The translations under genes and the position numbers were made by a program. From the NCBI GenBank assembly GCA_025060715.1, contig JANXBG010000010.1:1-55717 (forward strand): a stretch of 55,717 nucleotides of DNA. The letters run 5' to 3'. Under the pieces are notes generated by a model. It worked only from the letters and a program-made list of their open reading frames with translations, ran no database searches and was not told where the DNA came from. The DNA is from Caldifarciminota bacterium. GTDB lineage: Bacteria > Hydrothermota > Tepidihabitantia > Tepidihabitantales > DTDR01. How positions within the stretch are numbered: the stretch's first letter is position 1; each line of letters opens with the position of its first letter. This document shows positions 34,759 to 43,004 of this stretch, piece after piece.

Positions 34759-37544
34759 AACCCCTCCGTCGCTTCTTTTAATTTTCTTAAAATTAAAGGC
34801 GAACTTTCAAAAGGTATTTTGCTTTTTAAAATCTCTTTGATCTCTTTTTCTTTAAACAAAGAAAGCCCTTCAATCGCTAAACTTTTTAAAGATAAATTTT
34901 CCGTATCTAAATAAGAAATTAAAATATTTTTTACCTCTACTCTTTCTTTTAAATTCTTTAAAGTATCCAATTGGGGAATAATTCGGTTAATTGTTCTTAA
35001 AATATTGGCTTTAAAATTTTCATTTTTACTTTTTAATAAATTATCAAAAAGTTCTGGTAAAATAGAACTTCCGATTTCAGCTAAAGCAATCTCTGCACTT
35101 TGGCGAACAGTAAAAAGGGGGTCCTTTAACTTTGCTATTAAATACTTAGTTCCTCTTCTATCTTTTAATTTACCTAAGGCATAACAAGCAAAAATCCTTG
35201 TTGGTTCATCAGCGGAATTTAAATAATTGATAATTTCGGAAAATGCCGAAGTATCGCCAATCTCAGCAAAGGCGTTTAAAATCCATCTTGGTCTATTTCT
35301 TTTATCTTTTAGAGCCTTCGCTAAAAGAGGCAGAGCCTCTTTTGCTTTTATTTTCCCTAAAAGATAAATCACATTAGCCCTTACTTGAATATTATTATTA
35401 TCTATACTATCCATTAAATGGGGTTTAATAAGAGAAGGTAAAGAACAAGCCACCTCCTCAATTGCTCGCAACTCTAAGCTGTTTTTAGTTGACAATTTCT
35501 TCTTTACGATATATTCTATAGCCGCCTCTTTTCTTTTTATCAACTCCCTTCTTGCTTCTCTAACAATTCTTTTGGCACTACCTACTTCCCATTTAGAAGC
35601 ATACTTAAATAACTCTTCTATCTCCATCTTTTCTAAATCTTTTTCTAAGATATCCTCTTTTTCTATTTTTTCTTCTTTCTCTTTTAAATCATCAATTCCA
35701 TAAGCATAGATCCCACCAGTCCAAATACTTCCATCTTCACCCATCCCTTTTTTTCCGTAAATATCTTTTCCTTTTAAATCAATAAATAATCCTATCCCAC
35801 CAAAACCACGGGCTTGATTAGCAAAACCTTGGCCAAATTTTTCTTCCCGATTAAAATATAAATCATTACCATTTTTATCCAGAAAAAGCCCAAAAGAATT
35901 TGTCAAACCAATTCCTTGTCCCCCAGAAGCATAATAAAAATCATCGCCATCATTATCAATCAAAATCCCTACTGCTAAATCATGACCTTCTCCTTGGGAA
36001 GGACCTAAACGGGAATAATAAAAATCGTCACCATCATTATCAACCAAAATCCCGGCTGCTAAATGAATGCCAGCACCTTGTGCGTATTCGGTAGCGTAAT
36101 ATTTATCATTCCCTTCACCATCATATAACATCCCTAAAGAATACCAATAACTGCATCCTTGGCCAAAGACATCACTGTTATAAAAATCATTACCTTTCAT
36201 ATCGCAAAGAAGCCCAATTCCACCACTTGCTTCCGGTCTAAAACCAATAGCAAAACCTTGAGCAAAAGAGCGGTAATCCTTAGGTAAGAGAGGAATATGA
36301 AAATATTTTCCACCGGCATAATAAATATCGTTTCCCTCTAAATCAAAAAGTATTCCGTAACCAAAGGTAGAACCAAAAGCTTGACCAAAATTATAAATCC
36401 GATAATTATCATTTCCTGAAAAATCAAAAAGCATTCCTAAACCATAAAAACCAGAAGCACAAGAAAAAGTTTTTCCTTGATAAATATCGTTTCCTTCTAA
36501 ATCCCACAAAATTCCTACCCCTAAAACACCGGAAGCTAAGGAAAAATTTCCACTATAATAGACATCGTTACCTTTAAAATCAAAAAGAAAACCACTTCCT
36601 AAAATACCACTGGCAAAAGTAAAAATATTACTCTCATTACGATAATAATCATCGCCGGCTAAATCAACAATTAAAGAAGAAAATTTTTCTAATACTATCC
36701 CTTGATTTTTTACCAAATAACAATCATTACCATCTAAGTCAATAATTATCCGATATTCTTTATTATAAGAATTATTTTTCTTACCACCTAAGGCAATAGA
36801 AATCCCCTCTATTTCCAACTCTTCTAAATCTTTTTCTAAAGAGAGATTTCTTACTTCTTTCAAAAAACTTTCAATGCCAATAAGATAGGCTAAATTAGCC
36901 CGATATAAGTCTATCATCTCTACTTTTCTTAAAAGGGCAAATAAACTTTCCAATTCTATTTCTTTTGTAGTGTCATAAAAAATATTATTCTCCCTTAAAA
37001 TCGCACCGCGTAAATAATCATCATCACTTGCCTCTTCATCAGAAAATAGATAGGGAATTTCGGCAAGTAATGTATAAATCTCTTCTTCCTTTAGTTTACT
37101 AAAAGCTTTTTTATAATAATTATCACCCACAAGAAAAGAAGAAATTAGATAATAAAGATTTTTATTCTCCCCCTTTAAATTTTTTAAACTTTTTCCTTTA
37201 TCTTCAATTTCCTTTTTTATCTTTCCTATCTCTTTCTTTTCAGAAAATTCTTGAAAATCCTTTCTTTTTAATTGGTTTAATAAAAAGAGATAGGTTTTTA
37301 CAAGCGAATCTTTATTCGAATTTAAAAATAAAACATTCTCATCTAAATATTTTGGTGTTAATAAGGGCTTTTCAAATATTTGATCAATAATAAAAAGACG
37401 ATAAAGAGTATCCGTCGCCCATCTTTTTTCATAGCCTAATTCCTTCTCTTCTACTCCTAAAACTTCTAAACCCTTTTTTATATAATTTAAAGAAATAGAA
37501 TCTAAACTCTGCGAAAAAACAGAAAGAATAAATAAAAAAATCAT
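34755..37544 (-). CDS. Exported repeat protein: 12 'GND-Y' repeats followed by HEAT repeats
   Basis: 929 residues, first gene of the seven-gene operon. Parts: signal peptide (MIFLFILSVFSQS); helical domain (about 20-265); twelve repeats (about 268-600) with consensus GhLhDhxGNDhYY (h = hydrophobic), 26-27 residues apart where clearest (FLFDFKGNDVYY, ILWDLEGNDIYQ, MLFDFSGNDNYR, ILFDLEGNDIYY and others); a charged linker with EKEEKIEKEDILEK; and PBS-type HEAT repeats (about 680-900; VIYLLGKIKAKEALPLLAKAL, ACYALGKLKDRRGTKYLIAKL). The D-G-N-D cores resemble calcium-binding beta-solenoid turns, so a Ca-stabilised solenoid is inferred. Function unknown; probably periplasmic or surface. Promoter TTGACT-16-TATTCT ends 5 nt before the ATG. 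Confidence 0.8.
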   Translation of the reverse strand: MIFLFILSVFSQSLDSISLNYIKKGLEVLGVEEKELGYEKRWATDTLYRLFIIDQIFEKPLLTPKYLDENVLFLNSNKDSLVKTYLFLLNQLKRKDFQEFSEKKEIGKIKKEIEDKGKSLKNLKGENKNLYYLISSFLVGDNYYKKAFSKLKEEEIYTLLAEIPYLFSDEEASDDDYLRGAILRENNIFYDTTKEIELESLFALLRKVEMIDLYRANLAYLIGIESFLKEVRNLSLEKDLEELEIEGISIALGGKKNNSYNKEYRIIIDLDGNDCYLVKNQGIVLEKFSSLIVDLAGDDYYRNESNIFTFASGILGSGFLFDFKGNDVYYSGNFSLASGVLGVGILWDLEGNDIYQGKTFSCASGFYGLGMLFDFSGNDNYRIYNFGQAFGSTFGYGILFDLEGNDIYYAGGKYFHIPLLPKDYRSFAQGFAIGFRPEASGGIGLLCDMKGNDFYNSDVFGQGCSYWYSLGMLYDGEGNDKYYATEYAQGAGIHLAAGILVDNDGDDFYYSRLGPSQGEGHDLAVGILIDNDGDDFYYASGGQGIGLTNSFGLFLDKNGNDLYFNREEKFGQGFANQARGFGGIGLFIDLKGKDIYGKKGMGEDGSIWTGGIYAYGIDDLKEKEEKIEKEDILEKDLEKMEIEELFKYASKWEVGSAKRIVREARRELIKRKEAAIEYIVKKKLSTKNSLELRAIEEVACSLPSLIKPHLMDSIDNNNIQVRANVIYLLGKIKAKEALPLLAKALKDKRNRPRWILNAFAEIGDTSAFSEIINYLNSADEPTRIFACYALGKLKDRRGTKYLIAKLKDPLFTVRQSAEIALAEIGSSILPELFDNLLKSKNENFKANILRTINRIIPQLDTLKNLKERVEVKNILISYLDTENLSLKSLAIEGLSLFKEKEIKEILKSKIPFESSPLILRKLKEATEGL
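35750..36750 (-). repeat. Coding repeat array (12 units of the GND-Y motif)
   Basis: Lies inside the preceding gene. Unit length is about 78-81 nt in the regular part and longer where loops are inserted. Conservation is at the protein level, mainly the GND/GDD core and tyrosine; DNA identity between units is moderate, so the array is old and under selection. Confidence 0.75.
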
Positions 37545-37549
37545 AGAAA

Positions 37550-37577
37550 AGAATAATAAAAATTATTTTTAAGTCAA
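37550..37577 (-). promoter_or_regulatory. Promoter of the seven-gene glycan/export operon
   Basis: Minus strand: TTGACT (37572-37577), 16 nt, TATTCT (37550-37555), 5 nt, ATG at 37544. Confidence 0.62.
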
Positions 37578-37800
37578 ATATTTAAAAAGTAAATGTGTTA
37601 AAACAAAATCCCTATGTTTAACTCTTTGTGTCCAAATTTTTTTAATCAAAATTAAATTTTAAGATGTTAAAAAGTGTCCTCTCAGGAGAAAAATTTTTAA
37701 ATGGAATTTTCTTATAAGTCTTTAAATATCAAATACTTATTATAAATTTAGGTTAAAGATAGGGAACGATACCCAGTATGGTCTTCTCTTCGTCTTTGGA

Positions 37801-37944
37801 AGCGTCTTAATCATCCTTTTTGTAAATGTTTTATTATTAATTTTTAAAAACGTATTATCGTTCATTTTTATAAGTGTTTTGTTTATAATCTTAATAAGTG
37901 TATTATTAATAATTTACCGAAGCGTATTAGTGATAGGCTCCCTG
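37801..37944. repeat. Tandem array of six 24-bp units
   Basis: Six consecutive units of exactly 24 bp with consensus near ARYGTWTTATTWATMATTTTWATA, diverged but phase-perfect (units start at 37801, 37825, 37849, 37873, 37897, 37921). Because 24 is a multiple of 3, both strands translate as octapeptide repeats: plus FGSVLIIL-FVNVLLLI-FKNVLSFI, minus NTLIKIIN-KTLIKMND-NTFLKINN. Neither frame has a convincing start. It lies in the 467-bp gap 37545-38011; apart from the operon promoter I see nothing else there. Confidence 0.75.
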
Positions 37945-38011
37945 GGGTCTATAGGTATTAATCTTAGGTAGAAAAACAAACTTGATTTTTTACAGGTAAG
38001 ATTATATTCCC

Positions 38012-38989
38012 TTAAATATGGAATTCAATAATGTCACCATCTTTTAGTATATGATTTTTCTCAACCCTTTGTCCAAAAAAATTTTTATTATCCCATAAAC
38101 GGGCATATTTAAGATTCCTATAAAAATCCTTATGTAAAGCTTTTGCTGCTTCTAAAACATTAGAATTTTTTTTCAAAATAATCGGCTCTTCCAATTCTGG
38201 TGGTTTTCCGGGCGGTTTAGTATAAACTCTGATAATTTCTAAACTTTCAAACAAAAGTCTTTTTAAATCTTCAATATTTTTCTTTTCTTTCACTGAAATG
38301 GCGATGATTTTAAGTTCTTCATTTGGTAAATAATTTCTTATAAATTCCAAAAAAAGATTGTATCTAAAATCACTATTTTCACAATCAAGTTTATTGCCAC
38401 AAAAAATTATTTTCTTATAATTAGCCTCATCTTTTTTGAAAATATTCACCTTTCCTTCTTCCAAAATTTTAAAATTTTCTTCACACTCTTCTAAAAGAGA
38501 ATCTTGGCTTAAATCAAAAAGATATAAAAGGACATCAGCAGACCTCAAAAGATGGAAATACCAAGGGGGTAAATTTGGTTTTAATGGAGGACAATCAATT
38601 AATTGGATTTGAATATTCTCATATCTCATCATTCCAGCAATAGGAGTTTTGGTACTAAAAGGATATTCAGCAATTTCGGTATTTGCATTTGTCAAAAGTT
38701 TTACCAAAGAGGATTTTCCTGAATTGGGACTACCAAAAACAGCAATTTGACCGGCTCCCTGTTTCTCAAAATGATACCAAACCGTCCGACTTATTTTTGG
38801 CTTTTTCCCTAGCTCTTTTCGTAATTTAGAAATCTTTGTTTTGATCTCTTTTTGTAATTTTTCAGTTCCTTTATGCTTAGGAACAACCGCTAACATTTCT
38901 TTTAAATAATATAATTTCTCTTCAATTGTCCTTGCCTGCCGATATTTTTCTTCTACCTCAAAATATTGAGGTGGCAGATTTGCTGGCAT
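38012..38989 (-). CDS. DRG/Obg-like GTPase with C-terminal TGS domain
   Basis: 325 residues. A basic N-terminal helical segment (about 30-70) is followed by a GTPase: G1 GSPNSGKSS, G2 region EYPFSTKTPIAGMM, G3 IDCPPL, G4 NKLD. The end (about 250-325) is a TGS domain: RVYTKPPGKPPELEEPIILK, VLEAAKALHKDFYRNLKYARLW, KDGDIIEFHI. This layout is the archaeal/eukaryotic DRG type, which binds ribosomes, and is present in some bacterial lineages. Monocistronic; promoter TTGACT-17-TAAAAT ends 5 nt before the ATG. Confidence 0.88.
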   Translation of the reverse strand: MPANLPPQYFEVEEKYRQARTIEEKLYYLKEMLAVVPKHKGTEKLQKEIKTKISKLRKELGKKPKISRTVWYHFEKQGAGQIAVFGSPNSGKSSLVKLLTNANTEIAEYPFSTKTPIAGMMRYENIQIQLIDCPPLKPNLPPWYFHLLRSADVLLYLFDLSQDSLLEECEENFKILEEGKVNIFKKDEANYKKIIFCGNKLDCENSDFRYNLFLEFIRNYLPNEELKIIAISVKEKKNIEDLKRLLFESLEIIRVYTKPPGKPPELEEPIILKKNSNVLEAAKALHKDFYRNLKYARLWDNKNFFGQRVEKNHILKDGDIIEFHI

Positions 38990-38994
38990 ATTTC

Positions 38995-39023
38995 ATTTTA
39001 CCAAAAATTTTCAAAATAGTCAA
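38995..39023 (-). promoter_or_regulatory. Promoter of the TGS GTPase gene, leaderless type
   Basis: Minus strand: TTGACT (39018-39023), 17 nt, TAAAAT (38995-39000), 5 nt, ATG at 38989. Confidence 0.7.
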
Positions 39024-39284
39024 GATAAAATATTTTTAAAATAAAATTATCTTTTTGCTACTTTACTTTTATATTAACCCCTTAACTAATTACCCTATAG
39101 AAATAACTCTATATCCCTATAAGTCTTTAATTATCAATAACTTACTATGTATCCTCCTTTCCATCCAATTGGTATCTTATTATTACTTTTCTTAGGATTT
39201 TTGAGAGATTTTGAGTTATACACTCTTTTTATTTACCGAAGATTAATTCTCTATTACTATATTACTGCTTCCATAAAGTTGTGA
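39024..39284. other. Intergenic stretch with a fragment resembling 37705-37745
   Basis: No ORF or RNA gene seen. The segment around 39117-39150 (TATAAGTCTTTAATTATCAATAACTTACTA) resembles the one around 37710-37743 on the other side of the GTPase gene (TATAAGTCTTTAAATATCAAATACTTATTA), and TTTACCGAAG occurs in both gaps (near 37912 and 39232). They may be remnants of a common repeat. Confidence 0.4.
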
Positions 39285-40421
39285 TTAACTATTAATGGAA
39301 AAATTATAGCCAAAAGATAATTTAAAATAAAAACCTTTGGCATTAAGCAAAAATCCTTTATAATATTCTTGAAATACTAAAAAATCAAATCTTTTTATAG
39401 TTATACCTAAACCTATTCCAATTTCTGAGGAAAAATTTTCTAAAGAAGTATTTTTACTACTTAGTAAATAAAGATTTAAAGAATTAATAATCCATAAAAA
39501 ATTAAAAGGTTGGTAATAGGATTCAAAAGAAAATTTAAAAAACTCATTTATTGCCCAAGATATACTGGGCTTAATTTTTAAATAATCTTTTATCTTATTT
39601 TCTAAAAATAAATTAATCTTCATCGGCAAAGGGTTATTAACAAATCCAATTGTTTCTTTTTCCTCTTTCATAAAAGAATAATAATTACCCGCATTTATTT
39701 TACTAAAATTTAAAGAATCAATTATTAAAATAATTTTACCTATTTTATTTTCTTTTTGCCAAAAAATCTTATTTCCTAAATTTTCCATTATGATTTTGAA
39801 CACAAGGTTCTCTTTTACTCTTTTACCAAAGCCAATATCAAAACCAAAACCCTGACCACCTAAACTTCTTTGATAATTTATTTCATTATACAGGTTAAGA
39901 AAATTTTGAGTAGTTAAAAGGGTAAGGTAGTTATTTTCGGTTTTAAAGTAATAATGTCCTTTTAAATAACTTATCCCTAAACCCAGTTGCCAATTTCTTT
40001 TAAAATAAAAATTAAAGGTATTTTTAAATTGGGAAAAGGTAAAAAGCTCTCCTTTACTTTCTTTTAATTGATAAATCTGATTTAACTTATTGCCAAAAAG
40101 AAGTAGTTCAAAAATTTCTTTTTCAATCTTACCCTTGGTCCTTAAATTAAAAGAGCCAGAGAAATTCCAAAAATTATAAGAAATAGATAAAAAAGATAAA
40201 AACGCCTCACCCGATAATTTTAAACCTTCTTTCGGAATAAGTTTTAAGAAAGTTTCCTTATCCTCTTTGTTTAAATATTTTCCATTATAATAATTATAAT
40301 CTTTGCCAGTAAAAGCATTATTATAAAGATTGAGATTAATACACAAAATTTGATAATAAGCCTTTTTATCGGAAGAAAAATCTATAAAACTTAAAGATGT
40401 TAAAATCAAAAAAACACTCAT
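39285..40421 (-). CDS. Predicted outer-membrane beta-barrel protein
   Basis: 378 residues. N-terminal hydrophobic segment (MSVFLILTSLSFI) with no clear cleavage site, then alternating polar/hydrophobic strands with aromatic girdles (GIGLGITIKRFDFLVFQEYYKGFLL, GFYFKLSFGYNFSINS), ending in a barrel-like strand. The overall look recalls PorV/PorQ or UPF0164-type barrels of FCB bacteria, but I cannot assign a family. It follows the lipoprotein gene by 3 nt, so the two probably work together at the outer membrane. Confidence 0.6.
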   Translation of the reverse strand: MSVFLILTSLSFIDFSSDKKAYYQILCINLNLYNNAFTGKDYNYYNGKYLNKEDKETFLKLIPKEGLKLSGEAFLSFLSISYNFWNFSGSFNLRTKGKIEKEIFELLLFGNKLNQIYQLKESKGELFTFSQFKNTFNFYFKRNWQLGLGISYLKGHYYFKTENNYLTLLTTQNFLNLYNEINYQRSLGGQGFGFDIGFGKRVKENLVFKIIMENLGNKIFWQKENKIGKIILIIDSLNFSKINAGNYYSFMKEEKETIGFVNNPLPMKINLFLENKIKDYLKIKPSISWAINEFFKFSFESYYQPFNFLWIINSLNLYLLSSKNTSLENFSSEIGIGLGITIKRFDFLVFQEYYKGFLLNAKGFYFKLSFGYNFSINS

Positions 40422-40424
40422 TAA

Positions 40425-42329
40425 TTATCTCTTAATTGACCTTACTATCTCTTTTGTCTTTACTTTTAATATCGCATAAGATTTAAAACTCAAAAAATCC
40501 TTTGATCTTAAAAAGACTGTATCACTTTCCGGAAGATTAATTTTTAACTGTGTTTTTAATTTTTCCTTTTTAAAAATTTCTAATTGATTTTCTTTTATCT
40601 CCAAAATTATTTCGCTTCTTTTTTCTTTTTCGCAACAACCCTTTTCGGAAACCACTCCGCTTACTAAACTGAAAGGAAGTATAATAGAATCCTCTTCAGA
40701 TTTTATAACCAATGAACCATCAAAACCGATAGGGAAATGATTAACTGCTTCAATAATCAACTCTCCACCTACTAAATTTTTATTAATTTCTTCTCCTTTT
40801 TCTTTACTTAAAAAGATTTCTTTTTCGTAAGCAATAAAGGTGTCTTTACTAAAGGAAAATTTCAAAGGTAATTCAAATGAGGCATTTAACAGAAAGAAGT
40901 CTTTTTCTTCAATTTTTCCTTGTCCATTAATTCTTCCGGAATAATTAAATTTTAAAATTTTGGGACCATTATTTATCAAATTGGTAGCATCAATTCTTTC
41001 ATTTACTCTGATTAAAGGTTCTCCATTTCTTAAAGGAAGATTAATTTCTCTATGAAGAGAACAAATTTCTCCGTTACGGTTAATACTCTTTCCATTTAAA
41101 AAGATAGTTATCGGGGCTTTTACATTGGAAATAATCTCTAAGAATATTTCTCCCTTTTCAAATTTTATTCCTTTGGGATTACCTAAAAAATTTATTATTA
41201 AAGAATCTTGGTTATTCAAAAAATAAAGCGGCGATAAGAAATTACCTTCAATTTTTTTAAATTTTAAATCTCTTATCTGACCATTAAAGGAAAAATAATC
41301 TTGCCTATTGACACTAAAGAAATTTTGAGAATCACTAATTTGGGCATTTATTTCTATTAACAAAAGGAATCCTTTATTATCTGGAAAATTTTGTCTTATA
41401 ATTTTCTCTCTTAAAGGGAGAGAAATTTTTTTATAACTATAAGCAAAAATATTAAAACTATCTTCATAATCTATTTCTTCTATTTTTAAAAAGATTAATA
41501 AAGGAAAGGAAAATCGATTAACAAAATTTAATTCCAAATAACCTTCCTTTATTTCGCCATAATATAAATCAAAATCAGAAAAATTTATATAATAATTGCA
41601 AGTATTATTTAAAAAAGTTTTTTTAAATTTTAATTTACCTTCCCTTAATTTGACATTAATAAATTTTAATATCAATTTTAAATAATCGTTTTTTCTCACG
41701 AATAAAGACTCCTCGGTGAAAATCTCATAGGTTAATAAAATATTAATTGGTGAAGAAATGAATATATTATTGATAGCACCGTAATGCTCCTTTTGAGAAT
41801 TGGGTTCTACATTTCCTAAATCAAAATCAACATTACCTAAATTAACCTTAAAATATTTAAAATTTATAGGTGAAGGGTTTTCAATTTTTAAAATTAAAAG
41901 GGCTTCTTCTATAAAACCGTAATGAAAATCATCTATACTTATCAGTTTTTCTAAATCTCTTGAGTAACGGGCCGGTGGTAAGATAATAAAACTATCAGGA
42001 AACAATATTCCTAAAATTTCTTCAACATTAATAATTATCTCACTAAAAAATGTATCACAAACTTTAAAATTGTTTAAATAATATACCGAATCAAATCTAT
42101 CAATATTAAAATTAATTTTTGTTATTGGTAAAATTGTGTCAAAATCAGTTTTATAAAAGAAATTTAAGGTTGAATCAGAATTAAAAATAAAATAATGAGT
42201 GTCTAATAAAGAAAAAAGGGTAACTTTTTTTTCTAATAAGGGAATTGTTATCTCTGTATCCCATTCCGGAAGTTTTGGTTTTTCTAAACAAAAGAAAAAG
42301 AAAATTACAAAAAATAAGAGTTTTTTCAA
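40425..42329 (-). CDS. Large predicted lipoprotein, beta-rich
   Basis: 634 residues. TTG start supported by AAAGGAGGTG upstream. A signal peptide MKKLLFFVIFFFFC ends in a cysteine that fits a lipobox, followed by LEKPKLPEWDTEITIPLLEKKVTL, an opening seen in secreted FCB-type proteins. The rest is beta-rich with repeated short strands (INFNIDRFDSVYYLNNF, ILKIENPSPINFKYF). No catalytic motif seen; function unknown. First gene of a two-gene unit with the barrel. Its upstream region is the structured block at 42364-42644, which would form a long leader if the weak promoter at 42676-42705 is used. Confidence 0.65.
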   Translation of the reverse strand: MKKLLFFVIFFFFCLEKPKLPEWDTEITIPLLEKKVTLFSLLDTHYFIFNSDSTLNFFYKTDFDTILPITKINFNIDRFDSVYYLNNFKVCDTFFSEIIINVEEILGILFPDSFIILPPARYSRDLEKLISIDDFHYGFIEEALLILKIENPSPINFKYFKVNLGNVDFDLGNVEPNSQKEHYGAINNIFISSPINILLTYEIFTEESLFVRKNDYLKLILKFINVKLREGKLKFKKTFLNNTCNYYINFSDFDLYYGEIKEGYLELNFVNRFSFPLLIFLKIEEIDYEDSFNIFAYSYKKISLPLREKIIRQNFPDNKGFLLLIEINAQISDSQNFFSVNRQDYFSFNGQIRDLKFKKIEGNFLSPLYFLNNQDSLIINFLGNPKGIKFEKGEIFLEIISNVKAPITIFLNGKSINRNGEICSLHREINLPLRNGEPLIRVNERIDATNLINNGPKILKFNYSGRINGQGKIEEKDFFLLNASFELPLKFSFSKDTFIAYEKEIFLSKEKGEEINKNLVGGELIIEAVNHFPIGFDGSLVIKSEEDSIILPFSLVSGVVSEKGCCEKEKRSEIILEIKENQLEIFKKEKLKTQLKINLPESDTVFLRSKDFLSFKSYAILKVKTKEIVRSIKR

Positions 42330-42363
42330 CCCACACCTCCTTTATTTTTAAGCCTTATAAATT

Positions 42364-42660
42364 AAAAAGGGCAACCGGTATACTGGGCCCGTTCATCTTG
42401 CCTCTAAATAATATTAAGAGGTGGCATCCTCTACTTTATTGAACGGTCGCTCAGTAATACCAGCGCCCTTTTTCATCCCTTCCTCCCCCAAATTTTACGG
42501 GGGCCTAAAAATGAGGACTGGGCTATGAACTCAAAAGGGAGGTTAATTTTAGACCCCCGAATATTATTGGGATGTAGTGCGTATCCTCTAGAAACCGAAT
42601 TTTATATCTTCCGCCCTTCCGAAATACTCGCACTACATCCCAATCAATGTGGTAAGGAGG
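42364..42660. ncRNA. GC-rich structured block, candidate leader RNA or small RNA (family not recognised)
   Basis: Much more GC-rich than its surroundings and full of complementary segments. Hairpin 1, 42364-42473: AAAAAGGGC/GCCCTTTTT at the base, then ACCGGTATACTG with CAGTAATACC, CCGTTCA with TGAACGG, and CCTCT/AGAGG at the tip. It has T-runs on both sides, so it could terminate transcription in either direction. Middle: GGGGGCCTAAAA (42499-42510) can pair with CCCCC at 42485-42489 or with TTTTAGACCCCC at 42547-42558, but not both. Hairpin 3: perfect 16-bp ATTGGGATGTAGTGCG (42566-42581) against 42629-42644. It could be the leader of the minus-strand lipoprotein gene or an independent RNA. 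No known riboswitch, SRP, 6S or tmRNA consensus recognised. Confidence 0.6.
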
Positions 42661-42666
42661 TGAAAA

Positions 42667-42759
42667 ATGCGAGTAATTTTATCTTTTTTCTTGCCCGATT
42701 TTCAAAGAACTCTTTTGTTTTCTCTTAACTTTAAATCAAAAACTATGCCAAAAAAATAA
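42667..42759 (+). CDS. Possible 30-residue peptide
   Basis: ATG 6 nt after a strong AAGGAGG, giving MRVILSFFLPDFQRTLLF and ending KTMPKK. It is too short for the track at this frame, and is hydrophobic then basic. It begins right after the third hairpin of the structured block, so it could be a leader peptide or a chance ORF. It overlaps the weak minus-strand promoter candidate. No family recognised. Confidence 0.25.
   Translation: MRVILSFFLPDFQRTLLFSLNFKSKTMPKK
42676..42705 (-). promoter_or_regulatory. Possible promoter for the lipoprotein operon
   Basis: Minus strand: TTGAAA (42700-42705), 18 nt, TAAAAT (42676-42681). It would start transcription near 42669 and produce a leader of about 340 nt through all three hairpins before the Shine-Dalgarno of the lipoprotein gene. 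The spacing is longer than elsewhere, so this is weak. Confidence 0.3.
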
Positions 42760-42969
42760 AAATAAAAAACCATAAAAACCTTAATTTTCAATGTTTTTAA
42801 AAAGCTTTTAATTATTTATTTAAAAAAACTTTCTATTAAAAATGCGACAAAATAAGCTTAAAATAAATAATGATCATTTAAATCATATAATTTCAATGAC
42901 TTACAAAAAATGTGACATTATTAATTTTATATTTTTTGTTTTATATTTTTTGTTTATTTATAAAATATA

Positions 42970-42997
42970 TTGACTTTTGTTTTAACTATGTTATAAT
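42970..42997 (+). promoter_or_regulatory. Promoter of rimP-nusA-infB, leaderless type
   Basis: TTGACT (42970-42975), 16 nt, TATAAT (42992-42997), 7 nt, ATG at 43005. It rules out the upstream start at 42912 used by the ORF track. Two TGYGACA heptamers lie upstream at 42843 and 42911. Confidence 0.78.
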
Positions 42998-43004
42998 TAT
43001 TTTT

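Noticed and set aside
35900-36094. Plus-strand ORF of 64 residues rich in H, N and Q
   Set aside because: Antisense shadow of the GND-Y coding repeats; its repetitiveness mirrors the minus-strand gene.
37801-37944. 24-bp array as a CRISPR or iteron-type origin
   Set aside because: Units abut with no spacers, and there is no dnaA-box cluster, rep or dnaA gene nearby.
42566-42644. Inverted repeat as insertion-sequence ends
   Set aside because: Only 79 bp overall, with no transposase and no target duplication; a hairpin is the simpler reading.
42364-42660. Known RNA families (tmRNA, 6S, SRP RNA, common riboswitches)
   Set aside because: None of their conserved core sequences could be found on either strand; left as unclassified.
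42525-42728. 67-residue plus-strand ORF through the structured block
   Set aside because: Covers both arms of the perfect inverted repeat; its sequence is explained by the stem structure rather than coding, and it has no family-like motif.
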